Assembly: GCF_902459465.1 (NCBI RefSeq)
Contig: NC_047062.1
Coordinates: 6,264,501-6,328,500 of the forward strand
Length of the DNA stretch: 64,000 nucleotides
Reading direction: 5' to 3'
From: Asterias rubens
Taxonomy: Eukaryota; Echinodermata; Asteroidea; Forcipulatida; Asteriidae
Positions 50,853-63,000 of this stretch are shown here, piece after piece. The translations under genes were made by a program, and so were the position numbers. Each line of letters opens with the position of its first letter. Within the stretch, counting starts at the first letter, position 1. The notes under the pieces were generated by a model. That model saw nothing but the letters and a program-made list of their open reading frames with translations, searched no databases and was not told where the DNA came from.

Positions 50853-52277
50853 CTAGACATTAAGTGTTTGTGAACAAACACGAAGCTGTTCCGTGATGTT
50901 TTGCTTGGATTATGTGCTTCATTGCCCAAGGAATATATAACTGGAAAAAAAAGTTTCAAAAAAGTTGTGTAGCTCTTGGTATTAGGTCACACTTTCCGGT
51001 TGACCCACAAGTAAAGGTCAAAATGGGCCCACAGCTACCAAAGACTAATCTGCAATGCCAAGGAGTCTATAACTGAAAAAGTTTAAGCAATCTGTTGTGA
51101 AGATCTTGATATATAGTCCCACTTCCGGTTGCCCAGAAGTAGAGGTCAACATAGGGTCACAGTTTTTCAAAGTTAATATTTATTGCCTTAGAGTCTATAA
51201 CTGAGATTTGAACATTGGCTTTGTACTTCTTGAGATATTGGCCCACTTCCGGTCGACCCGGAAGTAAAGGTCAACATGGGGTCAAATGTGTTTCAAACTA
51301 ATCTTGAATGTCCAAGGAGTCTATAACTGAAAAAAGTTTTATAATCTGTTGTATAGTTCTTGAGATATGGTCCCACTTCCGGCCGACCCGGAAGTAGGGG
51401 TCAACTTGAGGTCACGATTTTTCAAAATTAATCTCCAATCCCCAAAGAGTCTTTAGCAACAAACAGTCTTAAAATCGGCTGTATACTTCTTGAGATATGG
51501 TGCTGCAAAGATTTTCTGATTGAATATGCAAATCAGGATCATGTGGTTAATTAGTTACTAGTTGCCATTTTTCATAACAAATTAGAGATGCAAACATCAC
51601 GATATCGTCTTCTCAGACTCTCCCCGAGAGTCCTCAACCCATACAGGTCGCAGTGTGTTGCAAGAGCCATAGAGATGTTTAAACATTACAATGAAAGTGA
51701 CTGCACCCAATTCATGAAGTACTACGTTGTACCCATGATGCCAAGATTCTAATTGATTAATTAATTAATAGACGAACATTGATTGCTTTTATGGACTGAA
51801 ACAAATCTTATTAGAATCAGTGTATTTTTCTACACATAATATGGTATTTAGGAAACTAACAAATAAATTATTTAGAAGTTATTGTGTTTTTGACCAGTTT
51901 AAAGTATAGATTTGAAGAGCCATTGTGTTTGTGCACAGACACAAAACGTGCATTACATGACGTCATGGTGACGTCGTCCAGAATTTTATGTCGGAAATCA
52001 CATTAACAGGACCTGACTAGTGTATAGCTGAAAAAAGTTTCAGGATCGGCGGTCTACTTTTTGAGATATGGTGTTAACAAGGTTTGCTAATTAAATATTC
52101 ATAAGCTTAATTGGGGATTATTAATTAACAATTTTAACATTTTTTACGATAAGAATTAAGCTTATGTTCTAAGCTTCAATTTGGTATAATAAACTCACTC
52201 TTTCGTATTATGGTTTAGGAGATTAGGCTGCCGCAAAAACGTGTACAAACACTATGGGATTTAGGGAGAAACAAAGA
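50853..52277 (-). mobile_element. Helitron-like element H5 (short form, 1.43 kb)
   Basis: The hairpin is at 50864-50881, CTAG at 50853-50856 and the TC start at 52277. Same architecture as H2, with four rather than five DR5 repeat units. It is preceded on its 5' side by the cluster of type-2 Helitron ends at 52304-52591. Confidence 0.75.
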
Positions 52278-52303
52278 ATAATAATAATAAAAACAATAAA
52301 AAT

Positions 52304-52591
52304 CTAGACGAAAACAATACCTGTTCCGACGGACGGTCGGAACAGCTAATAATAAAAATAATAAAAATCTCGACGAAAACAATAGCTGTTCCGACTGGAT
52401 CGGAACAGCTAACAATAAAAATCTAGACGAAAACAATACCTGTTCCGACGGACGGTCGGAACAGCTAATAATAAAAATAATAAAAATCTCGACGAAAACA
52501 ATAGCTGTTCCGACTGGATCGGAACAGCTAATAATAAAAATAATAAAAATCTCGACGAAAACAATAGCTGTTCCGACTGGATCGGAACAGC
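52304..52591 (-). repeat. Cluster of five tandem Helitron-type 3' ends
   Basis: On the - strand, five hairpins of the form AGCTGTTCCGA-loop-TCGGAACAGCT (52321-52345, 52384-52410, 52440-52464, 52503-52529, 52565-52591). Each is followed by ATTGTTTTCGT (or GTATTG..) and CTAG or CGAG, then ATTTTTATT. The arms are perfect, and the units alternate between two loop types (CGTCC and TCCAG). The hairpin differs from that of H1-H5, so these are ends of a second subfamily with no body between them. Confidence 0.8.
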
Positions 52592-52682
52592 TAAATATAC
52601 ATAACAACTAAATAAATTAAAAATACCCAGCTGGCCAAGATCGTCAATTTAATTCCTGATTAAACTCCAAAGTTGTTTTTTT

Positions 52683-52730
52683 GTTGGTTTGTTTGTTTGT
52701 TTGTTTGTTTGTTGGTTTGTTTGTTTGTTT
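52683..52730 (+). repeat. (GTTT)n microsatellite
   Basis: About twelve GTTT units with one GGTTT interruption at each side, just beyond the Helitron array. Confidence 0.95.
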
Positions 52731-53112
52731 AAACCATCAGGAAATGCCATTAACAACTACTGGTGTTCTTCTCCATACTCTTAAGGGATTCACCTTGTCC
52801 CTTAAAACTCTTGGTGGACGCTGGTGGTGGCGACCATGACGATATTCTTGTTCGTCGGCTTCCTCTTGTGCAATTTAGAAGATTTGAAGCCCATCCATCC
52901 TGTCCACCTTTATACCTTTCTGTGTACATATCTGGCTTCTAAATGGCTCAGAATACTCACTAAACAACCCCCGTACCATGTTTAAGAATTGCTATTGTTT
53001 GTTATAAACACATGTTTAACTCTAATGGTCATTTAAACGCGGCTAACTAAAAGCAAGCTTTGTAGTACCTGATTTTATACAGTGACTACTAATTTATACG
53101 CATCTAATGGGT

Positions 53113-53137
53113 TAAACGGCTTTCGTAGTTACGGCCC
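53113..53137 (-). repeat. 25-bp inverted repeat, right copy
   Basis: TAAACGGCTTTCGTAGTTAC plus GGCCC; inverse of 37502-37526 with one mismatch. Together the two flank the Helitron array and the Myb/SANT-like fragment (15.6 kb between outer ends). Confidence 0.6.
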
Positions 53138-55003
53138 TAAAAGGCGCTTTATTGTCGGGACGCACCCATCAGCCACGTACAGACAGTTTTGCACTCTACG
53201 TGTATTTCATGCATTGTCCCTGACCCATTTGAACTTTTTTGTATGTTTGTCATTTTGAAATAGCAATATCTTTCCAAAGTTGGTCAGAGAAGACGTTCTT
53301 TTAAAAACTGCAACTTTCATGTGGAATGTCCAAGTCTTTCGTTTTTATTTTTGTTTAATAATGTCATACTATTGTTCTAAACACTTCACCTTTGCAAATA
53401 ATGGCTGATCATAAGCATGACTACAGCTACGTTGATATAAGTGGCGGCCTTGCTGGTGTATATACAGATGAGTGGTATTAAGAAGGCTGGGGGATAAGTC
53501 AAGATGGCGGCTAGCCTGTTATCAATCAGACGTTGCTTGGGATTATTCTTGGTTGCGATGTATCTATGTAGAAAGAAAGACAATGTACATTGCATTATGC
53601 CTTATATAGTCTCATTATTCTCATATTGTAGGTTAGGCCCCAACGAATCAGTATGTTCGCGTTGAATTATTTTCTGATACTACTCAACAAAAATGTAGGT
53701 CCCTATTTAAAAGTGTTTAAAAAGTATGATTCAAAATCCCGTTCCTTCAAAAGTTGTTATGTTATAAAAAATACTTGTCTTATTGGAAGCATCAAATCTA
53801 TAGCTATGGCCCTTTTAGTAACCACGACTTCGGCTCCCGATTCGGCTCAGGCTATTTTTATATAGTAGCTTAGCCCCGCGGTTGTTTTGAATTGTGCATG
53901 CTTTGCGTACGTGCTCAGGACTTCAGACGAGAGAACGGAGCCTGAAGCCGAATCCAAAGCCGAAACCGTGGACTCGAAAATGGTCTATAATACTGTACCG
54001 TCCACAATTGGGATTCTGGTTATCAAGTAATACTAGCAGACCAAGTGCTATCATCATGATAGCAAGGCAGCCCAATATACTCCTTTCATATTCTCCAAGC
54101 CAGGCGGTAATCCTCCCAAATGTATTGCAAGCTAGATCAGACGACTCCATCATTCATTCAAGAACAGCACACCAATTCAATGGTGACCCGGGTTGAGATC
54201 GACCTCTCTTTTTGAAATAAACAGAGTGTGGTATCAAGTTGTCACAGTATTATTTACATTGGCATTTTGATCAGTTTTCTGCTGGTTCCCACTAAAATAG
54301 CCCGTTATCTTTGGTAGACTTTGAACAATGCATGTATTAATATACACGGACTGCAAAGAACGGTTTTCTACATTAACGGCCTACCTGTTGGCCTAATTGT
54401 AGGCGTTCGTATTCCCCTTAAATACAAAGTATACCTTTGGTTTTTGGAACCGATAGATTATTTTAATCTTAATTAGATGTAAATATAAAACCAACCCCTC
54501 ACTTTTGCTTCAAAAGGTCACGGGTAGTAGCTATTTTAAGATGTATACGCAGGAAGAATTACAATCTAAAAACGTTTCATACAGAAATGTTTCTCAGATT
54601 GAACTTGTTTAGTATATCTCTCTCTCTCTCACAGTCTTCACATTTTTTTGAAGAAAGAATTGTTTCTCAAATGTTATGCATTGACTACAGCTGCAAGTAA
54701 TTACCATAAGATATGCTCTTTCTTTTTAAAATATCTCTTTATTATTGCAAGTTGACCAAGCTATGTCGGCAAAACTGGGTTTAAGAATATGGTTTATACA
54801 CTCTTTCCTGTTGTTAAAAAGGCGCCCATAACGCATAGAGAAAGCATATTGTACATAATGCACCTTTGAGACAACAAACTGCACTGCTTGTAAGAGGAAC
54901 TCTTCGATATTTCAACATACACTCTCTTTGTATCTTGATGCCCCAACACAATTAATTCAATATAAGTTTTTAGGGTTGTTTTTTTCTTGGTCTCCTTGAA
55001 CAC
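53138..55003. other. Intergenic stretch, mostly unassigned
   Basis: A - strand frame at 53923-54153 has one hydrophobic segment (ILGCLAIMMIALGLLVLLD) after CNTFGRITAWLGEY, loosely like the end of a tetraspanin. Its C-terminal part is an alternating GFGFGF repeat read from a GATTCGGCTTC-type element, so I do not call a gene. GGCTCCCGATTCGGCTC (about 53831) and GAAGCCGAATCCAAAGCCG (about 53943) look like inverted ends of one small element. Confidence 0.4.
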
Positions 55004-55383
55004 TTAAAGGGTATATGTACTTTTTGTAGGACAAAAAACACAATGTCCACAGATTTACACTAAACTTACACAGTTTGAAGATAATGATAGTAGAAAGCTT
55101 CCCTGGAAATAATACTTGCTGAGGTGCTGTAGTTTTTGAGAAATGAGTAAAACAATGCCATGAAAATAATTTTCGTCTCACTGAATATGAGACGAACATT
55201 ATTTTTGTGCATGTAAAAACGTATTTTCATGACATTTTCTACTCTTTTCTTAAAAACTACTGCACCTCAGCTTCTAATATTTTAAGGTACGCTTTCTTCC
55301 ATCATTATCTTCAAACGGTGTAAGTTTAATGTAAATCTGTGGACATTGTGTTTTGTGTTACAAAAAGTACCCAAATCCTTTAA
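55004..55383. mobile_element. Long-TIR MITE with TTAA ends
   Basis: The left half (TTAAAGGGTATATGTACTTT, GTCCACAGATTTACAC, GAAGATAATGATAG) is mirrored by the right half (CATTATCTTCAAAC, GTAAATCTGTGGACATTG, AAAGTACCC..CCTTTAA). About 380 bp foldable end to end. A fragment of the same family lies at about 36016-36124. Confidence 0.75.
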
Positions 55384-55869
55384 TTCATGAGAAACCTCTC
55401 ATCTTTTGTCTCACGTGAGAACAGCTATTGTAGAGACTTGATGCACATTATGCAGAAAAACTTTCCTGGTCTTTGCAATATATTTTCTAAAAAATAATAA
55501 TAACGAGAACCGTTTGAATAATGGAAGGAGTAAACGACAAACAGAGGGACGAGAATTCAGCCTTGCTTTGAAATTTAGACTTCATTAAATAAGATTTAGC
55601 TGATTATATACACAGAAACAAAAGGTCTAAAAATAAAAAGATCATTGCAAAAACAAATTGTCAATGAAGTTTGGAAACAACATCAGCAAAAACATCAACA
55701 TCAACATCTAATATCTTGGCCAATCAACGAAGGCAAGGCAATTTAGAACATCACTTTAGCAACGGTAAATCCATCCAAATGCCAGCATCAATCCATTGCA
55801 AACACAACCTTCAGGAATTATCTATGGAAATCCCAAATAAATGCAACTCTTTTGGAAATCTATCGTTCT

Positions 55870-58666
55870 ATCTGGCCTACAAATACAGTCACGAGAGGAA
55901 TCACAGCAGGTTGTCAAATTGATGCAGATTCCAGATTGACCAAATCTAAAGAAATTCTTTCAGAAGCCAGGAATTTCTACAAAAGTCTGTATTCTCATCG
56001 GAAGGTTAATAACTTGGCTGATTTAAATTCTATTTTCGAGAAAGCCAATGCTCCCATTCTTACAGACACAATGCGGGATAATCTGGAAGGCCCTTTGTCG
56101 CATGTAGAACTTATGCAAGCTTTAAAAATAGTAAGAATGCTAAATCCCCAGGTTCCGATGGGTTCAGTTTTGAATTTTACAAATTCTTTTCGCCTGATTT
56201 ATCGTGGTTCCTCTTACGCTCACTCAACTTTGCTTATTTCTCGGGCAAGTTGTCAGTCACTCAGAAATACGGCATTATCACTTTGTTACCAAAAGGGGAC
56301 AAACCCCGGCAGTTTTTAAAAAATTGGCGTCCTATTTCTCTGCTAAACACATCATATAAAGTTGCGTCGGCATGTATTGCTGAGAGACTGAAAACTTGTC
56401 TACCCATCATTATTAATGAGCGTCAAAAAGGTTTTATGTCAGGTCGGTTCATTGGTGAAAATATTCGTTTGATGTATGACTTACTTGATGTCACCGATTC
56501 GAATAACATTCCTGGTCAATTAATTTCCATTGACTTTGAAAAAGCTTTCGATTCACTATGACATGAGTTTATCCTCAAAGTTCTTGATAAATTCAACTTT
56601 GGTGCATCAATAAAACAGTGGATCAACCTCTTCTATAACCAGGCCTCGTCTTCGATTCTGGTGAACGGTTTTCTTTCTGAATCATTTAATATAGAACGGG
56701 GCTGCAGGCAAGGTGACGGTCTAAGCCCCTATTTATTTATTATGTGTGTTGAAGTTCTTGCTAGGATGATAGATAATGATGAAGATTTAAAAGGTATTCA
56801 GGTAGCCGGTAAAGAGTTTCGTTTATCCCAGTATGCCGATGACACTGTTTTATTTCTTGATGGTTCCGCTAAATCTATGCTTGCTGCATTTAATATCCTT
56901 GACGCATTTGCCAACATTTCCGGACTTAAAGTCAATGTAGACAAAACTAATGTGGTTTGGATAGGGTAAAAAAAAGGGCAAGATAGCAAGATATGCAAAG
57001 AGATCAATGCCCATTGGGTGGAACCTTTAGAAACCTTTAAAATACTTGGTATTCAGTTTTCCATAGATCTGCATTCTATGGTTCTACTGAACTACAACAC
57101 GACTATTCTTTCTTTGCGTAACCTGATTTCGAGTTGGTCCAAAAGGAATCTCACGGTGCTTGGCCGAATCACTGTTGCCAAATCTTTGCTTTTGTCTAAG
57201 CTTACCTTTCTTATTTTAACCATCCCTAATCCACCTGTTAGTACTGTTAACGAACTGAACTCTATGTTATTTAAATTTATTTGGAGGGGACATGACCGGG
57301 TATGCAGAAATCAAATGGTTCAAGATTACAGCCAAGGTGGGCTCCGTATGATAGATGTTCGTGAATATATGAACGCCCTTAAAATAACTTGGCTCCGCAG
57401 ACTCCTAATTTCTGACAATGGTTGTAGTTGGGTCCATTTATTCCAAAAGATTATGGGCATTTCTGGATTGTCCAGTTTTGAAGGTGGTTCCCTGAAATTA
57501 CTTTATGCACATAAACAAACTTTGTACGGGAACCATTTTTGGAGAAATGTCTTTTCATCCTGGTCAAAATTCACCATGGCACACAGCCCAGAGACCGCTG
57601 AAGAAATATTGACCAATTCTCTGTGGCACAATGACAAAATTAAGGTGGATAAAAAATGCATCTATTTCAAACATTGGGAGTCGGCAGGAGTCAATTATAT
57701 TCATAACCTTGTTGATGATGCCGGGAATTGTTTGTCCTTCAATGATTTCAGAAATAAATTTCACATTAAAACTAATTTTCTGGAACATGGGGGTGTGGTC
57801 AGGGCCATTAAGTCTGCTTTTCCAAACATTCTGTCTTTTACGGAAGGTACTGTTCAACTTCCTTTTATTCCATTCAATTTCAAGACCCTTTTGAGGGACA
57901 AAAAAGGCTCCAGCAGAATCCTAAAGGTCTTGACCTCCTCCAGGAAAACCACCTATACATTTATTTCTAAGTGGAACTTTAGTTTGCAAATAGATAATAG
58001 TTTTTCTAAATGGTCGTTAATTTTCAATATTCCTTTCAACTGCACAATAGACACTAGACTAAGATGGTTCCAGTATAGACTTATTCATAGAATTCTAGGT
58101 ACAAACAGTTTTCTTTTCAAAATCAAAAAGCTGGACTCTAATTTATGTACTTTTTGTAATAGCCAGGAGGAGACTCTTATTCATTTGTTTTGCTCATGTG
58201 CCGCTACAATTTCTTTTTGGACAGCAGTTGCTTCATGGATTAATTACAAGACTAAGCGTAACATCATCCTTGACCATGAAACATTTTTATTTGGCAAAAC
58301 AGACTTTAAGTGTAAAGCTGCTAACCTTATTTTATTAATTTGCCGTTTTCATATCTACAAAATGAAAATGTCCAAGAACAAACCATCCTTCTTAGTATTC
58401 AAAACAGAACTCAAAAATTATTACGCCATGGAAAAATTTATTTCCACCTGTAACAATAAGTTGGCCAGTTTCTATTATAAATGGGATCACTATTCTGTTC
58501 TTTTCCAAGATTAATGCTCTAAGGGTTATCTCTCTTTAAATACGCTGTGTCTTGCTTTCACTAATAGTATACTGTATGTTTGTTTTGACGATCTGATGTA
58601 CTTTTTGTGAAATGTTGTGAATAAACCATTATCCCCCGGGATATAAAAAAAAAAAAAAAAAAAAAA
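55870..58666 (+). mobile_element. 5'-truncated L1/Tx1-like LINE with poly(A) tail
   Basis: A reverse transcriptase region, a C-terminal Cys/His segment, AATAAA at about 58619 and an A22 tail (58645-58666) form the 3' end of a non-LTR retrotransposon. Coding similarity starts near 55.9 kb inside the pre-palm region, so the endonuclease domain is missing. At least one frameshift (about 56130-56250) and two in-frame stops (TGA about 56559; TAA about 56967) make it dead. No target-site duplication was established. Confidence 0.85.
55930..58514 (+). pseudogene. Broken LINE reverse transcriptase polyprotein
   Basis: Pieces in order: EARNFYKSLYSHRK (frame starting 55852); after a frameshift, YGIITLLPKGDKPRQFLKNW then RPISLLNTSYK; GFMSGRFIGENIR; ISIDFEKAFDSL followed by a TGA; GCRQGDGLSPYLF; the catalytic QYADDTVLF; an in-frame TAA after NVVWIG; and a long open stretch at 57018-58514. 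That stretch has the thumb and a CTFCNSQEETLIHLFCSC zinc-type segment. Intact proteins of this group copy LINE RNA at a nicked target. The frame is interrupted three times, so no functional product is expected. Clade assignment is from wording only. Confidence 0.85.
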
Positions 58667-60021
58667 GTTGTCAAAAATGTGCCGTCGTCGGACAGCAAAG
58701 CATTTCTTTCATGACATTTCGTGACATTTGGTTTATTTGCGTATCTTCTGGAGTTGTTTCATTTTTATGCATGTTAAAAGTGAGTCATGGTTCATGGTTG
58801 GCAAGTGGTTGGGTTGGGAAAGCATGGCAGCATACAATGAGCAAAAGCCACGCCATCTTGTCATGTAGGTTCCTAATGCAAACAAACAAACAAACAAGCA
58901 AAACAAAAAAGGAGAACATCCATGATAAATGCTGCACCATTTCGGTACGAAACCTGAAAGAGCTAGGAAATTCAATGTCCAAAATCTGTGTTGTGGACCA
59001 CTCATTTCCCAATAGATACATTCCTTACGAATGCGGGAGAAACAATAGTGTCTCTCACCTCATGTTAAAAATTATGTACAATTCTATTTTATTGCGTACA
59101 CTTTCAGAGCAAAATTTGAAACATGACGTCATTGGATACCAACAAACAAAACAATCAATACAGAAATGAGTTTGTGCATTCCAACGAAGAATTCTGCGTC
59201 AGTCAATTGAATATTTATCAAAACTCACTGAGAATGAACTATACAAGTCCGTAAAAAAAATATTCAGATTGGTATGTTTCAATCGTGATGTCATTGGAAA
59301 ATGGAATTGTTTGACACAACTTTATCGTGTTTTAGACTTGTAATTATTTTGTTTGACTTTATAAGCACTCAATGGTGTTTCTGTTGAAAGTGACGGCAGC
59401 GTAAAACTGAACTTGACTTTGAAATAATTCTCAGAAAAATTATATGAGTTGTTTACCATTAGCCATTTCTGATGGCGATGGTTATTTGCCAAATGACCAA
59501 AATCTAAATTTAGTTCCAATAATTGATTCATCCTAATTTGGTGTCTAATTCTCCACACTACCCATGATAATGGGAGAATGTCACGGCCATTACACACCAT
59601 TTATAATGGTAAAACAAAACCAATGAACAAACAATAGAAATCGTTATCCAGGGAGGCATTAATAATAACAATAATAATAATAATAATAAAAATAATAATA
59701 ATAATAAGACTTGTAATGCGCACGTATCCACCCTGCTGGGTGTTCAAGGCATTGTCTCGTGGCATTGTTTTCCCGCCTTTGCTTGGAATTATTTGAAGGC
59801 TGTAGAAATGTGCAACAGGTGTGTTGGTCGCCACTGTAATTCCCTGTGTATCGTTGATGCTGGAATTGTCAAACTCTCGCGTCTGCATTCTTGGCTGGAA
59901 GGCGTCACAGAACAACTTTATACATTTTGAAAGGTGGTTGTATTGTGTCAATTTAAAAATAGCTTCGATCCCAATGTGGTCCTTTGTCTATTGAAGGTGA
60001 CTTAGTGGTAACATATTAACA
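58667..60021. other. Intergenic stretch upstream of gene 3
   Basis: Contains a CAAA repeat at about 58877-58900 and a (TAA)n microsatellite at 59660-59707. No supported coding frame. The promoter of the following gene would be expected here or within an upstream 5' UTR exon. Confidence 0.5.
59660..59707 (+). repeat. (TAA)n microsatellite
   Basis: About fifteen AAT units with single-base interruptions. Confidence 0.95.
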
Positions 60022-63000
60022 ATGTCTATGGTATCGAAAGGGTTTGGAACCAGTCGACACGCATCTATTGCTGAGAGTAGTGTGTCAACGAGTAGTGATA
60101 AAGCCATGCCGATGTCAAGACTTAATGAAGCCGGGAGTATTCACTCCACGGAGACGGCTTCGACGGAACCGGACAGGGGCCGTAATGGAGGCAGCAAGCT
60201 GGATGAACAAGAGGTAAATAGTACCCAACGTAGGCCTATATACACGCTCAGAAGTTTATAACCTGTGCAACATTGTATAAAGCCTGTAAGCACAACAACT
60301 TGTTAAGCACACACAAAAACATTACATAACAGAAACGTGTTATCAGCCAAAACTACTTAAGTTTACATTGTTGTGGCAGCACAGAAATAATATTGATTAG
60401 CAGCGGTTACCAGCTAAAATACCAAATTCAGTTTACATTGCTAAACTTGTACCCTATTCAATTCTTGCTTGAAAATATAATTTGCGAAGCTGAACTATCT
60501 GCTAACAGCTTTATGAAAGTGGGCCGGGCCCAGGTCACCACAGGCTTCGAGGCATGTATGGTTGAAGGGGTTCTGACACACCCGAACATTAACAAAATAG
60601 CAAGATCGACGTCATTTGGGCTGGATATGTTGAAGAACACCATCATCTTTAATCCAGAGGTCGCTGGTTCAAACCCCGCCCTAGTAGTTTTGTTTTTGTT
60701 TAATGCACAATTATTTCACGCAAAATTATTTTTAGTTTGCCTATAGTCAGTTTCCCTTGTGGTTTATTACTTGATTTTTCTTCATCAGTTCCTGGCAGAT
60801 TTATTTATAGGGGAATTGTTCAAAAATATATATCTTTATATCGTTCGATCTTTTTCCTGTTTACTTTTCATAAGATTTGATTATTTGCAAAGGCATCGTT
60901 TTAATAATAAACGAACCAAGGCTTCGGAATACCGAAGTTTCCAAACTTATACCATTTACCGAGATTTACCATTAGGCCTAATTTAGTAATATTGGAGTCT
61001 ATGGCACACGTCCAACAATAGGGTGCCTCAAGGTGCTATCCTGAGCAAAGAGAAACAGGTTTTGAAGTTTCATTCCAAACTGTGATAAAAACGGGTGAAA
61101 TGTTTAATTTCACAGCACATGGGTTGATTCTGGGTTCGAACGTAACTCTCGGAAACGGTGGACCACTGCGATGGTATAGGGCCATTAATCGTGCACTATA
61201 GTTTTGCATGCTGGCACGTGATAACATTATACATGGTTATTTATATTGTAAAGTAACCATACATCAAAGCAAACAAACGAATAAAAAGCACAATAATTCG
61301 TTGTTAATGTTTTTGTTTACGAGGCGAGACTCAACAATGCAGTATCTAATTGATTTATGACAACCTTCAAACTTGTCAAAATGATGACAGATTCACCGAC
61401 TAGGAATAGAGTTGAATGATGTGTCATTTGTCGGCAATCGTCACGTTTTTGTGTGCACAATTTAAAGCATCAATGTTGTTTAGTGAATGTAATCTATAAA
61501 GACTATTGTTTTGATTTTGTTCCCTCGCCTCGATGTGAGATAAGCTTCAACAATTCGGTTTGTTCGTGTGTTCCGAAAACTTTTACAATGGTGCAGTCAA
61601 TAAAATAGAAATAACAATTGCAAATCACACAGACAAATGCAATAAGCACGGGCCCAATTTCATGGCTCTGCTTACCGCCGAATTCTGCGCTTACGATCGC
61701 GATTCCCCGCTTACGTGCAAGCGCTGAATTTCTGCGCTAGCCTTGTAAGCGTAGAATGCCTAGTAACGTGAAGTACGCACGCGCAGAAGCCCAAATTCGC
61801 CGCTAACCCGTGAAATACGCTTGCCGTAAGCACAGAGCACCTGTGCTTACGGTAAGCAGAGACATGAAATTGGGCCCTGGTCTCTGGTAACATTTTGGGT
61901 CAATTATTGTTATGTTTTTAGAACAAACCCTACAAGGCTTGACAGCGAGTATCACACTCTCTGAATGTGCTCAAGGGGATACAACGGTGTCGATAAATTC
62001 ACATTGTGGGCACTGCCCATAAAGCTGGAATAACACCCACGTGTGACACTGAAACAAAAATAGACTCCACTTTTAAATTTCCGTGAACTTGTTCCCAACA
62101 GTTAATCACTGCACATCAAATGACCCGAGTCCCCAAAGTTGACCGATGGCAGACCTCCATAAAGCCCTCTACGCCAGTAAACCGCCAGCCCGTCCCCCTC
62201 TCCTGGATCCCTCAGCAGTTGGACCCCGCCTCCAGGGAAGTCTTCGAGGAAATCTCCACGACGCACACCAGTAATGGGAAGCTAAAGTTTGCTGTTACCA
62301 CGGAGCTGGAGAGGAGTGCTAAGGAGATGGAGGAGGACAGAGGTTGGATGCAGGAGGCTGTGTCTTATGGGGAGTTCCTCACAGGTATACACCATGAGAG
62401 AAAATTCAGTGCCTCAGGGCCCATAAAATTACAGAATTCAGTGTTAAAATAACTCTATTGTGTATGTGACAAAGCAAGGAATTAAGGAAAAAATAACACC
62501 TTTACGTAAAGTTCAATTTCATGATTCAAAGTTAAAACTTTGCTGAGTTGCCAAAGTTAGTAACACCCTATTCATTTCGCGAAAAAATACACTATAATTA
62601 GACGTTTCAATCGTCGACTAACACGGTCGGCCATTTATGGGAGTCAATTTTTTGACTCCCGTAAATAGAAAACCGTGCAATTTTGAGTGATACTTGTGTG
62701 GATCATTATATTTTACTTTTAAAACATCTTTCTAAACCGTTTGTTATGAAATGCATATGGTTATAACCATTTGCATTTCATAACAAACGGTTTCAAACAC
62801 TTTTTATAGACCAACTCGTCCGATCCAAGGCAACGTGTTCCTTTAACATTAATTTTAGAAAAGAAAAAAATTAATACACTAAATACAAGTATAATAGTTA
62901 AAAACTATATGTAAACGTAACTTTCATGTTAAAATGGTGGCATTTTGGGAGACATCATTAACACATTCCCATACCGCATTAATTTCTTGAACTTCCTTTC

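Noticed and set aside
38139..52600. CRISPR-like or prokaryotic repeat array
   Set aside because: Repeats are kilobase-scale elements with Helitron ends in a spliceosomal-intron-bearing genome; no short direct repeats with unique spacers.
52215..52607. A 130-codon - strand frame with internal peptide repeats (SCSDPVGTAIVFVEIF)
   Set aside because: It is a reading of the tandem Helitron ends; the peptide period equals the hairpin unit.
53923..54153. Possible tetraspanin-like single exon on the - strand
   Set aside because: Only one hydrophobic segment, no CCG motif or partner exons, and the C-terminal half is read from a small repeat.
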